NCBI GenBank assembly: GCA_016844285.1
Contig: JAENIS010000022.1
Span: forward strand, 1-17,984
DNA length: 17,984 bases
Direction: 5' to 3'
From: Dehalococcoidales bacterium
GTDB taxonomy: Bacteria; Chloroflexota; Dehalococcoidia; Dehalococcoidales; UBA2162
Below the pieces are notes generated by a model that saw only the letters and a list, made by a program, of their open reading frames with translations, searched no databases and had not been told where the DNA came from. Both the position numbers and the translations under genes were made by a program. This document shows, in pieces, positions 1 to 7,491 of the stretch (its first letter is position 1; each line of letters begins with the position of its first letter).

Positions 1-1124
1 TGCGCTGGTACTTCTTCACCTCCTCGCCGCCGGGCAACGTGCGGCGGTTTGATGAGAAGATGCTCACCGAGGTTACCCGCCGCTTTTTCTTAACGCTGTG
101 GAATGTCTATTCCTTCTTTGTTACCTATGCGAATATTGACCACTTCACCCCCGGTTTGACATCGGCGCCGGTCGCGCCATCAGAGCTTGACCGCTGGCTC
201 ATCTCCGAGCTTAATCAGCTTATCGTTGATGTTGACTCAGCGATGGAGCACTACGACCCGACCGAGGCCGGGAGAAAGATAGAAAGCTTTGTCGATGAGC
301 TATCCAACTGGTACGTGCGCCGCAGCCGGCGGCGCTTCTGGAAGAGTGAGAACGATGCCGATAAACTATCGGCCTATAACACGCTTTATCATTGCCTGGT
401 TACTCTATCCAAGCTCCTCGCTCCCTTGACGCCCTTCCTGGCGGAGGAGCTATACCAGAACCTGGTCTTGACTGTTTCCCCCCAGGCTCCAGAGAGTGTG
501 CATCTCACCGATTTTCCGGTGGCTGATGAGAGCAAGATAGACAAGCGGCTGTCTGACAATATTCGTAAGGCAATGGAATATTCAAGTAAGGGGCGGGCGG
601 TACGAAGTAAAGCTGGTATCAAGGTACGGCAACCGCTGGCTGTCAGCTATGCTAGTTTCGGAATGGAGCAAGCCCTGAAGAGCGAGGCAATCAGGCAGTC
701 GGTGCTGGATGAATTAAATGTAAAGGGGATAAAGCTGGCGACACCGGAAGAGTTAGCCGCTATGGCAAAAAATCCTGATTATGTAGTTGATGATGAAGCG
801 GCTCCTTCTACCGCTATTTATAAACATCTCTCTGAAGACCATGAGGAAGCGGAACAGCTTAGAAAAGAAGGCATGGCACGTGAGGTGGTGCATCGCTTAC
901 AGACGATGCGCCGTGCCGACGGGTTTGATATTGCTGACCACATCATCACTTACTATCAGGGTGATGACTATATCAAGCAGGTGCTGCATGATTTTGCTGA
1001 TGACATCAAGCAGGAAACGCTATCCCGCCAGCTTGTGGAGGGGGTCCCGGAACAGGGTGTCCTGGCTCAGAGCTATAAGCTGGATGGCCATGAGATAAAG
1101 CTGGGGGTAAAGAAGCTCGATTGA
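1..1124 (+). CDS. ileS: Isoleucyl-tRNA synthetase, C-terminal part (partial at 5' end)
   Basis: The reading frame is open from base 3 and already coding at the window edge (RWYFFTSSPPGN then VRRFDEKM), so the true start lies upstream. IleRS charges tRNA-Ile with isoleucine in the cytoplasm. About 373 C-terminal residues are visible. They cover the end of the Rossmann/KMSKS region, the helical anticodon-binding domain (WYVRRSRRRFWKS, then LAPLTPFLAEELYQNLV), and a C-terminal domain with REVVHRLQTMRRADGFDIAD that ends in EIKLGVKKLD. There is no C-terminal CxxC zinc module. The extended tail resembles the type-2 (eukaryote/archaea-like, IleS2) bacterial enzymes rather than the E. coli type; this subtype call is inference from the tail only. 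The gene ends in TGA, two bases before a repeat element that supplies a strong hairpin. Confidence 0.95.
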   Translation, partial: RWYFFTSSPPGNVRRFDEKMLTEVTRRFFLTLWNVYSFFVTYANIDHFTPGLTSAPVAPSELDRWLISELNQLIVDVDSAMEHYDPTEAGRKIESFVDELSNWYVRRSRRRFWKSENDADKLSAYNTLYHCLVTLSKLLAPLTPFLAEELYQNLVLTVSPQAPESVHLTDFPVADESKIDKRLSDNIRKAMEYSSKGRAVRSKAGIKVRQPLAVSYASFGMEQALKSEAIRQSVLDELNVKGIKLATPEELAAMAKNPDYVVDDEAAPSTAIYKHLSEDHEEAEQLRKEGMAREVVHRLQTMRRADGFDIADHIITYYQGDDYIKQVLHDFADDIKQETLSRQLVEGVPEQGVLAQSYKLDGHEIKLGVKKLD

Positions 1125-1126
1125 CC

Positions 1127-1395
1127 TAGTGTCCTGTCGGGTTAATTACTGAACCAATGACTGCTCAGCACACGCTATTGTTTACGAACGACCTCATCCC
1201 CTTGCTCCCCTTCTCCTGAGTAGGAGAAGGGGAAGAGATTTAAGAGAGGGGGCGTAGCCCCCTCTCTTTTAATTAACTCCCCCTTCCCGATAGGCAGGGG
1301 GTCAGGGGGATGGGCATCCGACTGAATCTTGCCAGTGAGTCAGCTCATTCCCCTATTTTCATGAAGTAGCAATAGCCACACCTGACGTGACACTA
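1127..1395. mobile_element. MITE-like element, copy 1, with TAGTGTC terminal inverted repeats
   Basis: The left end reads TAGTGTCCTGTCGGGT and the reverse complement of the right end reads TAGTGTCACGTCAGGT, an inverted match of 14 of 16 bases. The interior holds perfect hairpins: an 11-bp stem at 1207-1232 and a 12-bp stem at 1242-1268. A pyrimidine-rich tract follows. It shares its left end, hairpin order and GGGGGATGGGCAT block with the element at 13091-13382. It has no ORF of its own. The copy starts two bases after the ileS stop codon. This fits a non-autonomous element mobilised in trans; the parent transposase is not in the window. Confidence 0.65.
1242..1270 (+). terminator. Rho-independent terminator-like hairpin downstream of ileS
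   Basis: A perfect 12-bp stem (AAGAGAGGGGGC / GCCCCCTCTCTT) with a three-base GTA loop is followed by a short T-run and AATTAA. It lies 117 bases after the ileS stop, inside the repeat element, so the repeat probably provides the transcription end for ileS. The short U-tract makes termination strength uncertain. Confidence 0.5.
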
Positions 1396-1702
1396 GACAG
1401 GAATTCTCAGCCGAGTCTGCCCATTGTGAAGGGTTGGCCAGCGACAACCACCGCACCAGCCGGGCAGCAAAAAAGGTAAGGCGCCACTTCCGGGCAGCGT
1501 TGACTCAAAGTGGAAAGTCATGGATAATACGCATACTGTGATGCACTTAAGGTTGGAAATACGTCTGTTACGTGTTCAGCACCTGACAATGCAAGCTAAT
1601 TCAGTGTTCGCCAAACGCGCCATATCTGGCCACACAGGTCAGACGCAGATGGTGAGGATATATGCTCATTGATGTGACCATAAGTAGGGGAGAAAGCTCA
1701 TC
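1396..1702. other. Intergenic stretch without a supported gene
   Basis: No ORF of convincing length or family resemblance is present between the repeat element and the MFS start. A 50-codon open frame (1520-1672, +) ends in residues that loosely recall a tyrosine-recombinase tail, but the motif spacing is wrong. An AGGGGAGAAAG purine tract at 1686-1696 serves as the ribosome binding site for the next gene. Confidence 0.5.
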
Positions 1703-3073
1703 ATGATGCACCGAGGAGAGCCTCGTGCCCCTGTAGGAGAAGCGTCAGCCGGCGCACCGACGTCGACATGGAAAGAGCCACCTTCCTGGCTTCCGTCCAC
1801 CCTTCATTCCCTGGCATACCGGGACTACTTCCTTTTGATTGTCGGCCAGGTCAGCAATTCGCTGGGACAATGGATGGACATGGTCGCCCGTTCCATCATG
1901 ATTATCGCCCTCACCGGCTCAGCCGTTCAGTTGGGCCTCATCACCCTGGCCCGGGGCGTTCCCGCCATGGTGCTGGGACCGATTGCCGGCCTGCTCGCTG
2001 ACCGCATGGACCGGCGTGTCCTGATGCTCATTGCCAAGAGCCTTAACATGGTGCTGAGCCTTGTCTTTGCCGCGCTTGTCGTCAGCGGCAAGATGGAGTT
2101 GTGGCATCTCTACGCAACCACCATCCTCAGGGGACTGCTGATGGCGTTCGACCAGCCCGCCCGCCAGGCTTTGCTGCCAGCCCTGGTACCGCCTCACCTG
2201 CTGGTGAACGCGGTGGCACTCAACATGGGGATAATGCAGTTGACACGTATCATTAGCTCTGTCCTTGCCGGGGTCATCATCACCCTGTGGGCGAAAGTCT
2301 TTGCCTTTCCTGAAACCGATGCCCGGGCTTTTGGGGGCGTATACATCGCCATATTCATCGTTTACATCGTTGCCATCGTCGCCACCTACCTGCTCCACGT
2401 GCCTGCCGGGGGCCGTGTGGCACGGACGCAGGAGCCCTGGTTTGTGACCTTTGCCGATGGAATCCGCTTCGCCTGGCATCACCCGGTTATCTTGAGCATT
2501 CTCGTTCTCATTGCCGTGCAGAGCATTTTTGGACTACCATACTTGCAGATTTTCATTCCCTGGCTCGCCATCAAGGTGATGAACATTGGCACCGGGGGCA
2601 CCACGATGCTGATGGCTGCATCCGGTGCTGGCTCCCTCGCCGGCGCCATTGTGGTGGCCACCTTAGGCCAGAGACTGCGCCACCGTGGACGCATTATCAT
2701 CATCAGCCTAATCTTATTCGGTGCGGCCCTGGCCGCGCTAGGCATTACCTCCATGCTCCCGATGGTGGTCATTGTCGGGATAACGCTGCCAGTGCTACCT
2801 CTGGCGATGATTTTACTGGTTGGGGTTGGACAGACCGGTATCATGTCTATTAAGAACACACTGCTTCTGGAGAGCACCCCCAATGAGCTACGGGGTCGGG
2901 TAATGAGTTTCCTGAGCCTGGACCGCGGGTTCACCAGCCTGGGGGGGACCATGGGGGGCTTCGCCATCGCCCTGATGGGTGGCCCATATGCCCTGGCACT
3001 CTTCGGAATCCTTTGTGCTTTTGGGGCTATCGCTGTCGGGGCTTTGAGTCCGCGGCTGCGCACAAAGGACTAA
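1703..3073 (+). CDS. MFS transporter, MFS_3/EntS-like exporter family
   Basis: A 456-residue inner-membrane protein rich in long hydrophobic segments, consistent with a 12-helix major facilitator. A hydrophilic N-terminus of about 35 residues precedes the first helix (DYFLLIVGQVSNSLGQW). The loop between helices 2 and 3 has the family motif ADRMDRR at residues 99-105. The block FDQPARQALLPALVP after helix 4 is typical of the MFS_3 (transmembrane secretion effector / enterobactin exporter-like) group. Such proteins usually export small molecules or drugs by proton antiport; the substrate cannot be read from the sequence. The start has two tandem ATGs behind AGGGGAG at about 10 nt. It stands alone and converges with polymerase IV, so it is probably a single-gene unit. 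Confidence 0.88.
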   Translation: MMHRGEPRAPVGEASAGAPTSTWKEPPSWLPSTLHSLAYRDYFLLIVGQVSNSLGQWMDMVARSIMIIALTGSAVQLGLITLARGVPAMVLGPIAGLLADRMDRRVLMLIAKSLNMVLSLVFAALVVSGKMELWHLYATTILRGLLMAFDQPARQALLPALVPPHLLVNAVALNMGIMQLTRIISSVLAGVIITLWAKVFAFPETDARAFGGVYIAIFIVYIVAIVATYLLHVPAGGRVARTQEPWFVTFADGIRFAWHHPVILSILVLIAVQSIFGLPYLQIFIPWLAIKVMNIGTGGTTMLMAASGAGSLAGAIVVATLGQRLRHRGRIIIISLILFGAALAALGITSMLPMVVIVGITLPVLPLAMILLVGVGQTGIMSIKNTLLLESTPNELRGRVMSFLSLDRGFTSLGGTMGGFAIALMGGPYALALFGILCAFGAIAVGALSPRLRTKD

Positions 3074-3173
3074 CCCCCTTGTGGATTCCGGTTCGTCCTA
3101 CGCCGGGAGTAACATCTACCAGATTGCTGCATCAAAGGCATAGTCAGTAGTAGCGGCACAAACAATGGTTCAC

Positions 3174-3200
3174 GGGGTACGCCCCTTTGTTGACGTCAAC
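3174..3200. other. Palindromes between convergent MFS and polymerase IV genes
   Basis: GGGGTACGCCCC (3174-3185) and the perfect 12-base palindrome GTTGACGTCAAC (3189-3200) abut the stop codon of the minus-strand polymerase gene. AACAA/TTGTT can pair around the first. This may be a weak bidirectional transcription end or a protein-binding site; no U-run is present, so the role is unclear. Confidence 0.25.
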
Positions 3201-4400
3201 TCAAATATCTTTCAGCAGCAGTGTCCGCCCGGTTTGAATTGAGGTGAAGCCGTATTTGTGGCGGATGCGGTCAACAGCCTTGTCCAATCGAGCCAGCCGT
3301 TGGGTGGAGAAGTCCAGCAAACTTAACTGGTTACCCGGCTCAACCAGATTAGACACTCCGATACCGATGAGACGCACCGGTTGCTTCTGCAAATCGAGTG
3401 CTCTGTTCAATAGTACAGTACCGGTATCAAATATCGTCTGGTCGTTGTCGGTAGACAGAGGCAAGGTATGGCTGCGGGTAATAGTGGTGAAATCAGCATA
3501 TCGTAGCTTCAGCGTGACGCACCGGGCTTGCTTGCCCTGTTCACGCAGTTCAGCACCCACCCTTTCACCAAGATAGCGCAGCGCTGCCTGCAAAAAAGAA
3601 ATATCCCGCGTGTCTTTGTCAAAAGTAGTCTCACGGCTCATTGATTTCGCTTCGCCAGGCATCTCCACTTTTCGGTCGTCGATGCCATTAGCGTAGCGGT
3701 GTAGCACTTCCCCAAACGTACCAAAGCGACTCTTCAATGTGCTATGAGGCATGGTGGCTAATCTGCCAATCGTGCTAATGCCCAGGCTTTTCAGTATCGG
3801 CTCGGTCTTCTTCCCGACGCCCGGCAGCCTGGCGATAGGCAACGGTGACAGAAAGGCACGCTCCCCTCCTCTGGCGACTTCAATGAGTCCATCCGGCTTA
3901 GAGAGGTCGGAGGCAATCTTTGCCACCACTTTGCAACTGGCAATACCAATAGATACCGGTAGCTTTTGCTCATTACGGACACGCTGTTTAATTTTCACCG
4001 CCATTTCATGGATGGAACCATGCAGCGACTCGAACCCGGTAACATCCAGATAGGCTTCATCCAGTCCTCCCGGCTCCAGAAAAGGGGAAAAATCTGCCAG
4101 AATAGCCATAAACTTTTGAGAAGCATCCCGGTACTTCGCGTAATTACCTTCGATGAACATAGCCTGTGGGCAAAGCCTACTTGCCGTAGAAAGCGGCATC
4201 CCTGAATGCAAACCGAACGCCCGAGCTTCATAAGAAGCAGTCGCTACCACCCCTCTACCACCGAGTCTCCCACCCACGACCACTGGTTTCCCGCATAGCT
4301 CAGGATTAAGCACTTGTTCTACGGAAACAAAAAAGGCGTCGAGGTCGATATGCATGACGGTGCGATTTATCGCAGGTTTTACTTTTTCAGCCTCACCCAT
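3201..4400 (-). CDS. dinB: DNA polymerase IV (Y-family translesion polymerase)
   Basis: The 399-residue Y-family polymerase copies past damaged template bases without proofreading. Visible landmarks: the metal-binding N-terminal strand HIDLDAFFVSVEQ (D19), the second acidic motif GLDEAYLDVTG (D114, E115), SIGIASCKVVAKIASDLSKPDG, and the helix-hairpin-helix LPGVGKKTEPILKSLG. A little-finger domain follows. A QLSLLDF motif near residues 358-364 fits a sliding-clamp (beta) binding peptide, although about 35 residues follow it rather than it being the very C-terminus. The frame stays open 40 codons further upstream, but that extension is not family-like. The ATG at 4400 is chosen because GGGGAG lies about 6 nt upstream and the protein then begins close to the conserved strand. 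No LexA-type operator was recognised. Confidence 0.93.
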   Translation of the reverse strand: MGEAEKVKPAINRTVMHIDLDAFFVSVEQVLNPELCGKPVVVGGRLGGRGVVATASYEARAFGLHSGMPLSTASRLCPQAMFIEGNYAKYRDASQKFMAILADFSPFLEPGGLDEAYLDVTGFESLHGSIHEMAVKIKQRVRNEQKLPVSIGIASCKVVAKIASDLSKPDGLIEVARGGERAFLSPLPIARLPGVGKKTEPILKSLGISTIGRLATMPHSTLKSRFGTFGEVLHRYANGIDDRKVEMPGEAKSMSRETTFDKDTRDISFLQAALRYLGERVGAELREQGKQARCVTLKLRYADFTTITRSHTLPLSTDNDQTIFDTGTVLLNRALDLQKQPVRLIGIGVSNLVEPGNQLSLLDFSTQRLARLDKAVDRIRHKYGFTSIQTGRTLLLKDI

Positions 4401-4434
4401 AGTCGCTCCCCGTCCGTCGTAACATCCATTGTAG

Positions 4435-4719
4435 CACTTCTGTCCGTGGGACAAAGATCGGTATGTTCTTGGGTATCCATCGACTGGAACCATTATAGCG
4501 CAGGCGGAAATCCAGCTCACCGCCTTTTGTCAGAACACTACCTACAATCTGGAGGATTGCAGCACCGAGGACAAAAGACTGGCTTTCGACATGCTGGACA
4601 TCAAAGTCTTTGCCACCAGTGACCGCCTTGAAATCAAGCGTGGCATACCAGAAAAACTTGTTACCATTGAACAAACATCGAGATGTCTACCATTCCATGC
4701 ATGTATACCGAGTACTTAA
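4435..4719 (+). pseudogene. Serine recombinase C-terminal fragment (decayed)
   Basis: An open frame without a start codon, ending at TAA 4717-4719, encodes a tail typical of large serine recombinases/resolvases of mobile elements. It reads NLEDCSTEDKRLAFDMLDIK, then VFATSDRLEIKRGIP and a short polar end. The KRLA-x-D-x-LDIKV and EIK-x-GIP features are the recognisable part. The catalytic N-terminal domain and the zinc-ribbon region are absent. The frame is cut by a TAG at 4432-4434 and runs into the 5' end of the polymerase IV gene on the other strand. It is read as the remnant of an excised or eroded integrative element. Assignment rests on pattern memory of the family tail, so moderate certainty only. 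Confidence 0.55.
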
Positions 4720-4726
4720 GGTAATG

Positions 4727-4900
4727 TTACCATTCGGTACTCTTATCCCGTTTGGCTTTTTGTGATTTCATTTTGCTTTTAGACAGGGCACCCCAACTGA
4801 GAACGCCGATGGCAGTCATAATTGCTTCTTTTTCTTCGGCGTCAAGCGTGTGCTTGTCTAACAGACTTTTTAAAATAGCGATTGCTTTTTGGTATTCCAT
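4727..4900 (-). CDS. Small conserved-looking hypothetical protein (57 aa)
   Basis: The ATG at 4898-4900 opens a 57-residue frame that is highly charged and predicted mostly helical: it starts MEYQKAIAILKSLLDKHTLD, continues AEEKEAIMTAIGVLSWGALS, and ends in a lysine-rich tail. The stop is TAA at 4727-4729, only a few bases from the end of the recombinase remnant on the other strand. An in-frame stop 22-24 bases upstream fixes the start. No strong Shine-Dalgarno is seen. The helix pattern and the EEKEA-x-x-TAIG-x-LSWGAL stretch look like a real small protein of mobile-element or phage origin; no function is assigned. It and the recombinase fragment may be leftovers of the same element. Confidence 0.5.
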   Translation of the reverse strand: MEYQKAIAILKSLLDKHTLDAEEKEAIMTAIGVLSWGALSKSKMKSQKAKRDKSTEW

Positions 4901-5096
4901 AATCTTGCTGATGGCAACTTGTCACACTTCTGCTGACTACATACATACGCTTGATCTCATACATAATCGCCAGACCCTTGGCACCATCTATGAATAGAAC
5001 CGCTGCTTTTCCGTAGCTATTCTCAGTAGTCACCGATTGCCGATGTCAGGGTACAGCAGGTACTGTCACTAGCTAGCAATCCGCGACTTATCCACG

Positions 5097-5984
5097 TTAT
5101 AGTTGCCTCAATCTCGGATCCAGCCTATCTCTGAGCCAGTCCCCGAAGGAGTTAAAAGCAAAGACGGTCAGTGCCAGTGCCAGACCGGGGAAGAAGGCAA
5201 TCCACCAGGCGCTGGTAATATAGCCTCTTCCCTCGGATATCATCTGCCCCCAGGATGGAGTTGGTGGTGGTATGCCGGCACCAAGAAAGCTTAATGCGGC
5301 TTCAAAAAGAATGACAGCGCCAATGTCCAGGCTGAAGATGACCATAAAGATATTGAAAACATTGGGCACAATGTGAATCAGCATAGTGTGTGGGGGGGAG
5401 CAACCGGCTACCCTGGCTTGCAGGATATAATCCTCCTTCATCACTCGCAAGGTTTCGCCGCGCAGCATACGGGCGAAGCGAACCCACAGCGTGGAGCTAA
5501 TCGCCAGAATAACGGTCCCCATACTCGGCCCCATGGTCATGGCAAACACGATGGCAAGGAGAATGGTTGGTACCGCGATGATACTGTCCACTATCCTCAT
5601 CATGACGGCAGCGTACATTCCCCCATAATAGCCAGCAGTAACACCCAGAATATAGCCAATCAAGCCAGCCAGCCCGGTGCAGACGACAGCTACGAGGAGG
5701 CTCACCCTGGCGCCGTAGTAGATTCTGGTGAGCAGGTCTCGCCCCAGAGTGTCGGTACCAATCACATTGGCAGCGCTGCCTCCCACCTCCCACATCGGTG
5801 GCTTTAACCGGTTGGGCAGGTCAACCTGGTAGGGGAGATGAGGGGAAACTAAAGGTGCCGCCACGGCGACGAATAAAAGCGCGCCGATGATGATAATAGC
5901 GGGCCAGGGCAATCCTTTTATCTCCCTCACCCAGGCTTTTTGTTTTGGTCTCGCTACGGCAGCTACCCGTTCTCCAACCGCCAT
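5097..5984 (-). CDS. ABC transporter permease, DppC/OppC type (peptide/nickel family)
   Basis: A 295-residue inner-membrane permease of the dipeptide/oligopeptide/nickel ABC family. The N-terminal hydrophobic helix (WPAIIIIGALLFVAVAAPLV) is followed by the family hallmark GTDTLGRDLLTRIYYGARVS. The EAA loop that contacts the ATPase is DYILQARVAGCSPPHTMLIH. The C-terminal region has EAALSFLGAGIPPPTPSWG and WWIAFFPGLALALTVFAFN, then ends DRLDPRLRQL, all typical of DppC. The ATG at 5984 has AGAGGTG about 5 nt upstream. It lies 10 bases after the DppB-type gene, so the two are co-transcribed and should form the heterodimeric channel. The substrate (peptides, nickel or other) cannot be decided: no substrate-binding protein or ATPase gene is adjacent. 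Confidence 0.92.
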   Translation of the reverse strand: MAVGERVAAVARPKQKAWVREIKGLPWPAIIIIGALLFVAVAAPLVSPHLPYQVDLPNRLKPPMWEVGGSAANVIGTDTLGRDLLTRIYYGARVSLLVAVVCTGLAGLIGYILGVTAGYYGGMYAAVMMRIVDSIIAVPTILLAIVFAMTMGPSMGTVILAISSTLWVRFARMLRGETLRVMKEDYILQARVAGCSPPHTMLIHIVPNVFNIFMVIFSLDIGAVILFEAALSFLGAGIPPPTPSWGQMISEGRGYITSAWWIAFFPGLALALTVFAFNSFGDWLRDRLDPRLRQL

Positions 5985-5994
5985 GATTCACCTC

Positions 5995-6915
5995 TTAGCC
6001 AGTTACTCTAATGCGGGGGTCAACATAGCCATAAAGAATATCGACTACCAGATTGGTCAGAATGACGAGAGCCCCCTTAATCATGACCACCGTCTGCACC
6101 AGCGGGTAGTCACGGAAGACAATCCCTTCGTAAGCCAGCCGCCCCACCCCGGGCCAGGCAAACACGGTCTCGATGACAATTGCGCCGCTGAGCATAACGC
6201 CCACGTGCATGCCCAGGCTAGTCATGTAGGGGATGAGGGCATTCCTCAGGCAGTGTTTCCACAGTACCACCGGTGTGGATACCCCCTTGATGCGGGCCAG
6301 TTTGACAAACTCACTATCCATTATGTCCACCGTGCTAGAGCGGAGAAGGCGTGTCCCGGCGGCGACACTGCCCAGACCCAAAGCGATAGATGGCAGGATA
6401 TAATGGTCAATACCTCCCATCCTGGCCGCCGGTAACCAGCCCAGGCGAACGGCGAAAATATCCATCATAACCAGGCCTACCCAGAAGGAGGGCGCGGATA
6501 TCCCTATCACGGCTAACACCCTGGCCCCGCTATCCAGCCGGGTACCCCGGTTGGCCCCGGCCAGTACCCCCAGTGGTATGGCAATAATAATGGAAAAGAT
6601 GAGGGACACCCCCGCCAGCTTGAGGGTATTGGGTAAGCGGCTAAAGAACAGCTCCGTGGTTGGCCGGCCAAATCTGATTGATTTGCCGAAATCGCCCCGT
6701 AAGGCACCACCAAAAAACTCGACGAACTGCACGTGGTAGGGCCGGTCCAGCCCAAGCTGTTTGATCATATACTGTCTATCCTCTTCTGTGGCATCGGCCG
6801 GTAAAAGCAGGTCCACCGGGTTACCGGTCATACGAGCCAGAATAAAGACAAAGATGCCCAGAACAACAATAGCCAGCAGTGCTTGCAACAACCGACTTAT
6901 TATGAAATGTCCCAT
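5995..6915 (-). CDS. ABC transporter permease, DppB/OppB type (peptide/nickel family)
   Basis: A 306-residue membrane permease that partners the downstream DppC-like protein. It begins with the usual first helix (IISRLLQALLAIVVLGIFVF). An extracytoplasmic segment follows with the characteristic NPVDLLLP...QLGLDRPYHVQFVEFFGGALRGDFGKS pattern. The core has four to five more helices, including APSFWVGLVMMDIFAVRLGW, and the EAA loop EFVKLARIKGVSTPVVLWKH. The end ETVFAWPGVGRLAYEGIVFRDYPLVQ...YGYVDPRIRVTG is diagnostic of DppB. The ATG at 6915 has AAGGT about 10 nt upstream. It is the first gene of the pair. The roughly 570 bp upstream hold no binding-protein gene, so the rest of the transporter must be encoded elsewhere or lost. 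Confidence 0.92.
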   Translation of the reverse strand: MGHFIISRLLQALLAIVVLGIFVFILARMTGNPVDLLLPADATEEDRQYMIKQLGLDRPYHVQFVEFFGGALRGDFGKSIRFGRPTTELFFSRLPNTLKLAGVSLIFSIIIAIPLGVLAGANRGTRLDSGARVLAVIGISAPSFWVGLVMMDIFAVRLGWLPAARMGGIDHYILPSIALGLGSVAAGTRLLRSSTVDIMDSEFVKLARIKGVSTPVVLWKHCLRNALIPYMTSLGMHVGVMLSGAIVIETVFAWPGVGRLAYEGIVFRDYPLVQTVVMIKGALVILTNLVVDILYGYVDPRIRVTG

Positions 6916-7450
6916 CTTCTTTTACCTTGCCTCAGGGTTTACGGAACGGCATTCATCTCATGTGAAATAGAAATTATGCCGCCCTGCCCTGCAATGGCTT
7001 CCTCTCCTTGGCGATTCTGCTCCCTGGCTCTTTTCACCTTCCTTGTGTTTGTGATACTGGTAACCATACCTTTAATATGCCACCATAACTGAGATAGAAA
7101 AATCAAGATAGCCCAAGTGTACATCTAAGTGAGGGGATTGATAGAGGCGCTTGTGTTAGTAAAAACGGGAGGCGAGGAATATAGGTAAGCATTAAGACAG
7201 GCTCTACCCGGCCAGATGGAAGCACTACCACCGCGATCCCTCTCTTTTGCGTCTTTATTTCATTAAGGCGTTTCGGCGAGAGATAAGCCCTCAGGATAAC
7301 CGAGGGTGAAGCTATACTCACAGAGAGCTCTCTGTTTTATTTAGTGAGGAATACTACCATAAGTTGGCACAAATGTCAATGCGTGCCGTACAACACTAAG
7401 TAGGATTACGCGATTTAGCGCTTCGTTTAGCAAAGTTCGGGTCGCATAGA
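6916..7450. other. Intergenic region between divergent permease and ParA genes
   Basis: No convincing gene is seen. Two minus-strand open frames (6939-7124 and 7103-7321) lack ribosome binding sites and recognisable domains. A 14-base perfect palindrome CAGAGAGCTCTCTG at 7321-7334 is followed by TTTTATTT and flanked by CTCA/GTGAG. The segment near 7190-7245 carries AGGCTCTACCCGG and ACCGCGAT, which resemble part of the 12346-12385 repeat (AGGCTCAACCCG, ACGGCGAT), so it may contain an eroded copy of a dispersed repeat. Confidence 0.4.
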
Positions 7451-7488
7451 TTGCATTACTAAACAATCGGATATAAAATCTATTTAGT
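7451..7488 (+). promoter_or_regulatory. Putative parA promoter with flanking dyad
   Basis: TTGCAT (7451-7456) and TATAAA (7472-7477) are separated by 15 bases, shorter than ideal. ACTAAA (7458-7463) and TTTAGT (7483-7488) form an inverted repeat centred on the -10 element, a plausible operator for autoregulation. A transcript from here would have only about 8 bases before the ATG at 7492, so translation could be near-leaderless; no Shine-Dalgarno precedes that ATG. Confidence 0.3.
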
Positions 7489-7491
7489 TAG

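Noticed and set aside
1520..1672. 50-codon frame ending SGHTGQTQMVRIYAH, recalling a tyrosine-recombinase C-terminus
   Set aside because: The spacing between GH and the tyrosine is one residue too long and no upstream catalytic boxes are present; chance similarity is likely.
1919..3063. Long minus-strand frames opposite the MFS gene
   Set aside because: Shadow frames of a high-GC coding strand; the plus-strand protein has clear transporter motifs.
4393..4674. Minus-strand 93-codon frame upstream of polymerase IV
   Set aside because: It lies opposite the serine-recombinase remnant, whose plus-strand frame shows the recognisable family tail; the minus translation resembles nothing known to me.
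4842..5033. Minus-strand 63-codon frame with GTG start
   Set aside because: No ribosome binding site or recognised motif, and it overlaps the better-supported 57-residue small ORF in another frame.
7190..7300. Minus-strand sequence with GAAA loop and GACGCAAAAG, suggestive of a c-di-GMP (GEMM) riboswitch
   Set aside because: The conserved 5' GCAAACC element is missing, the stems pair poorly, and it lies nearly 300 bases from the permease start.
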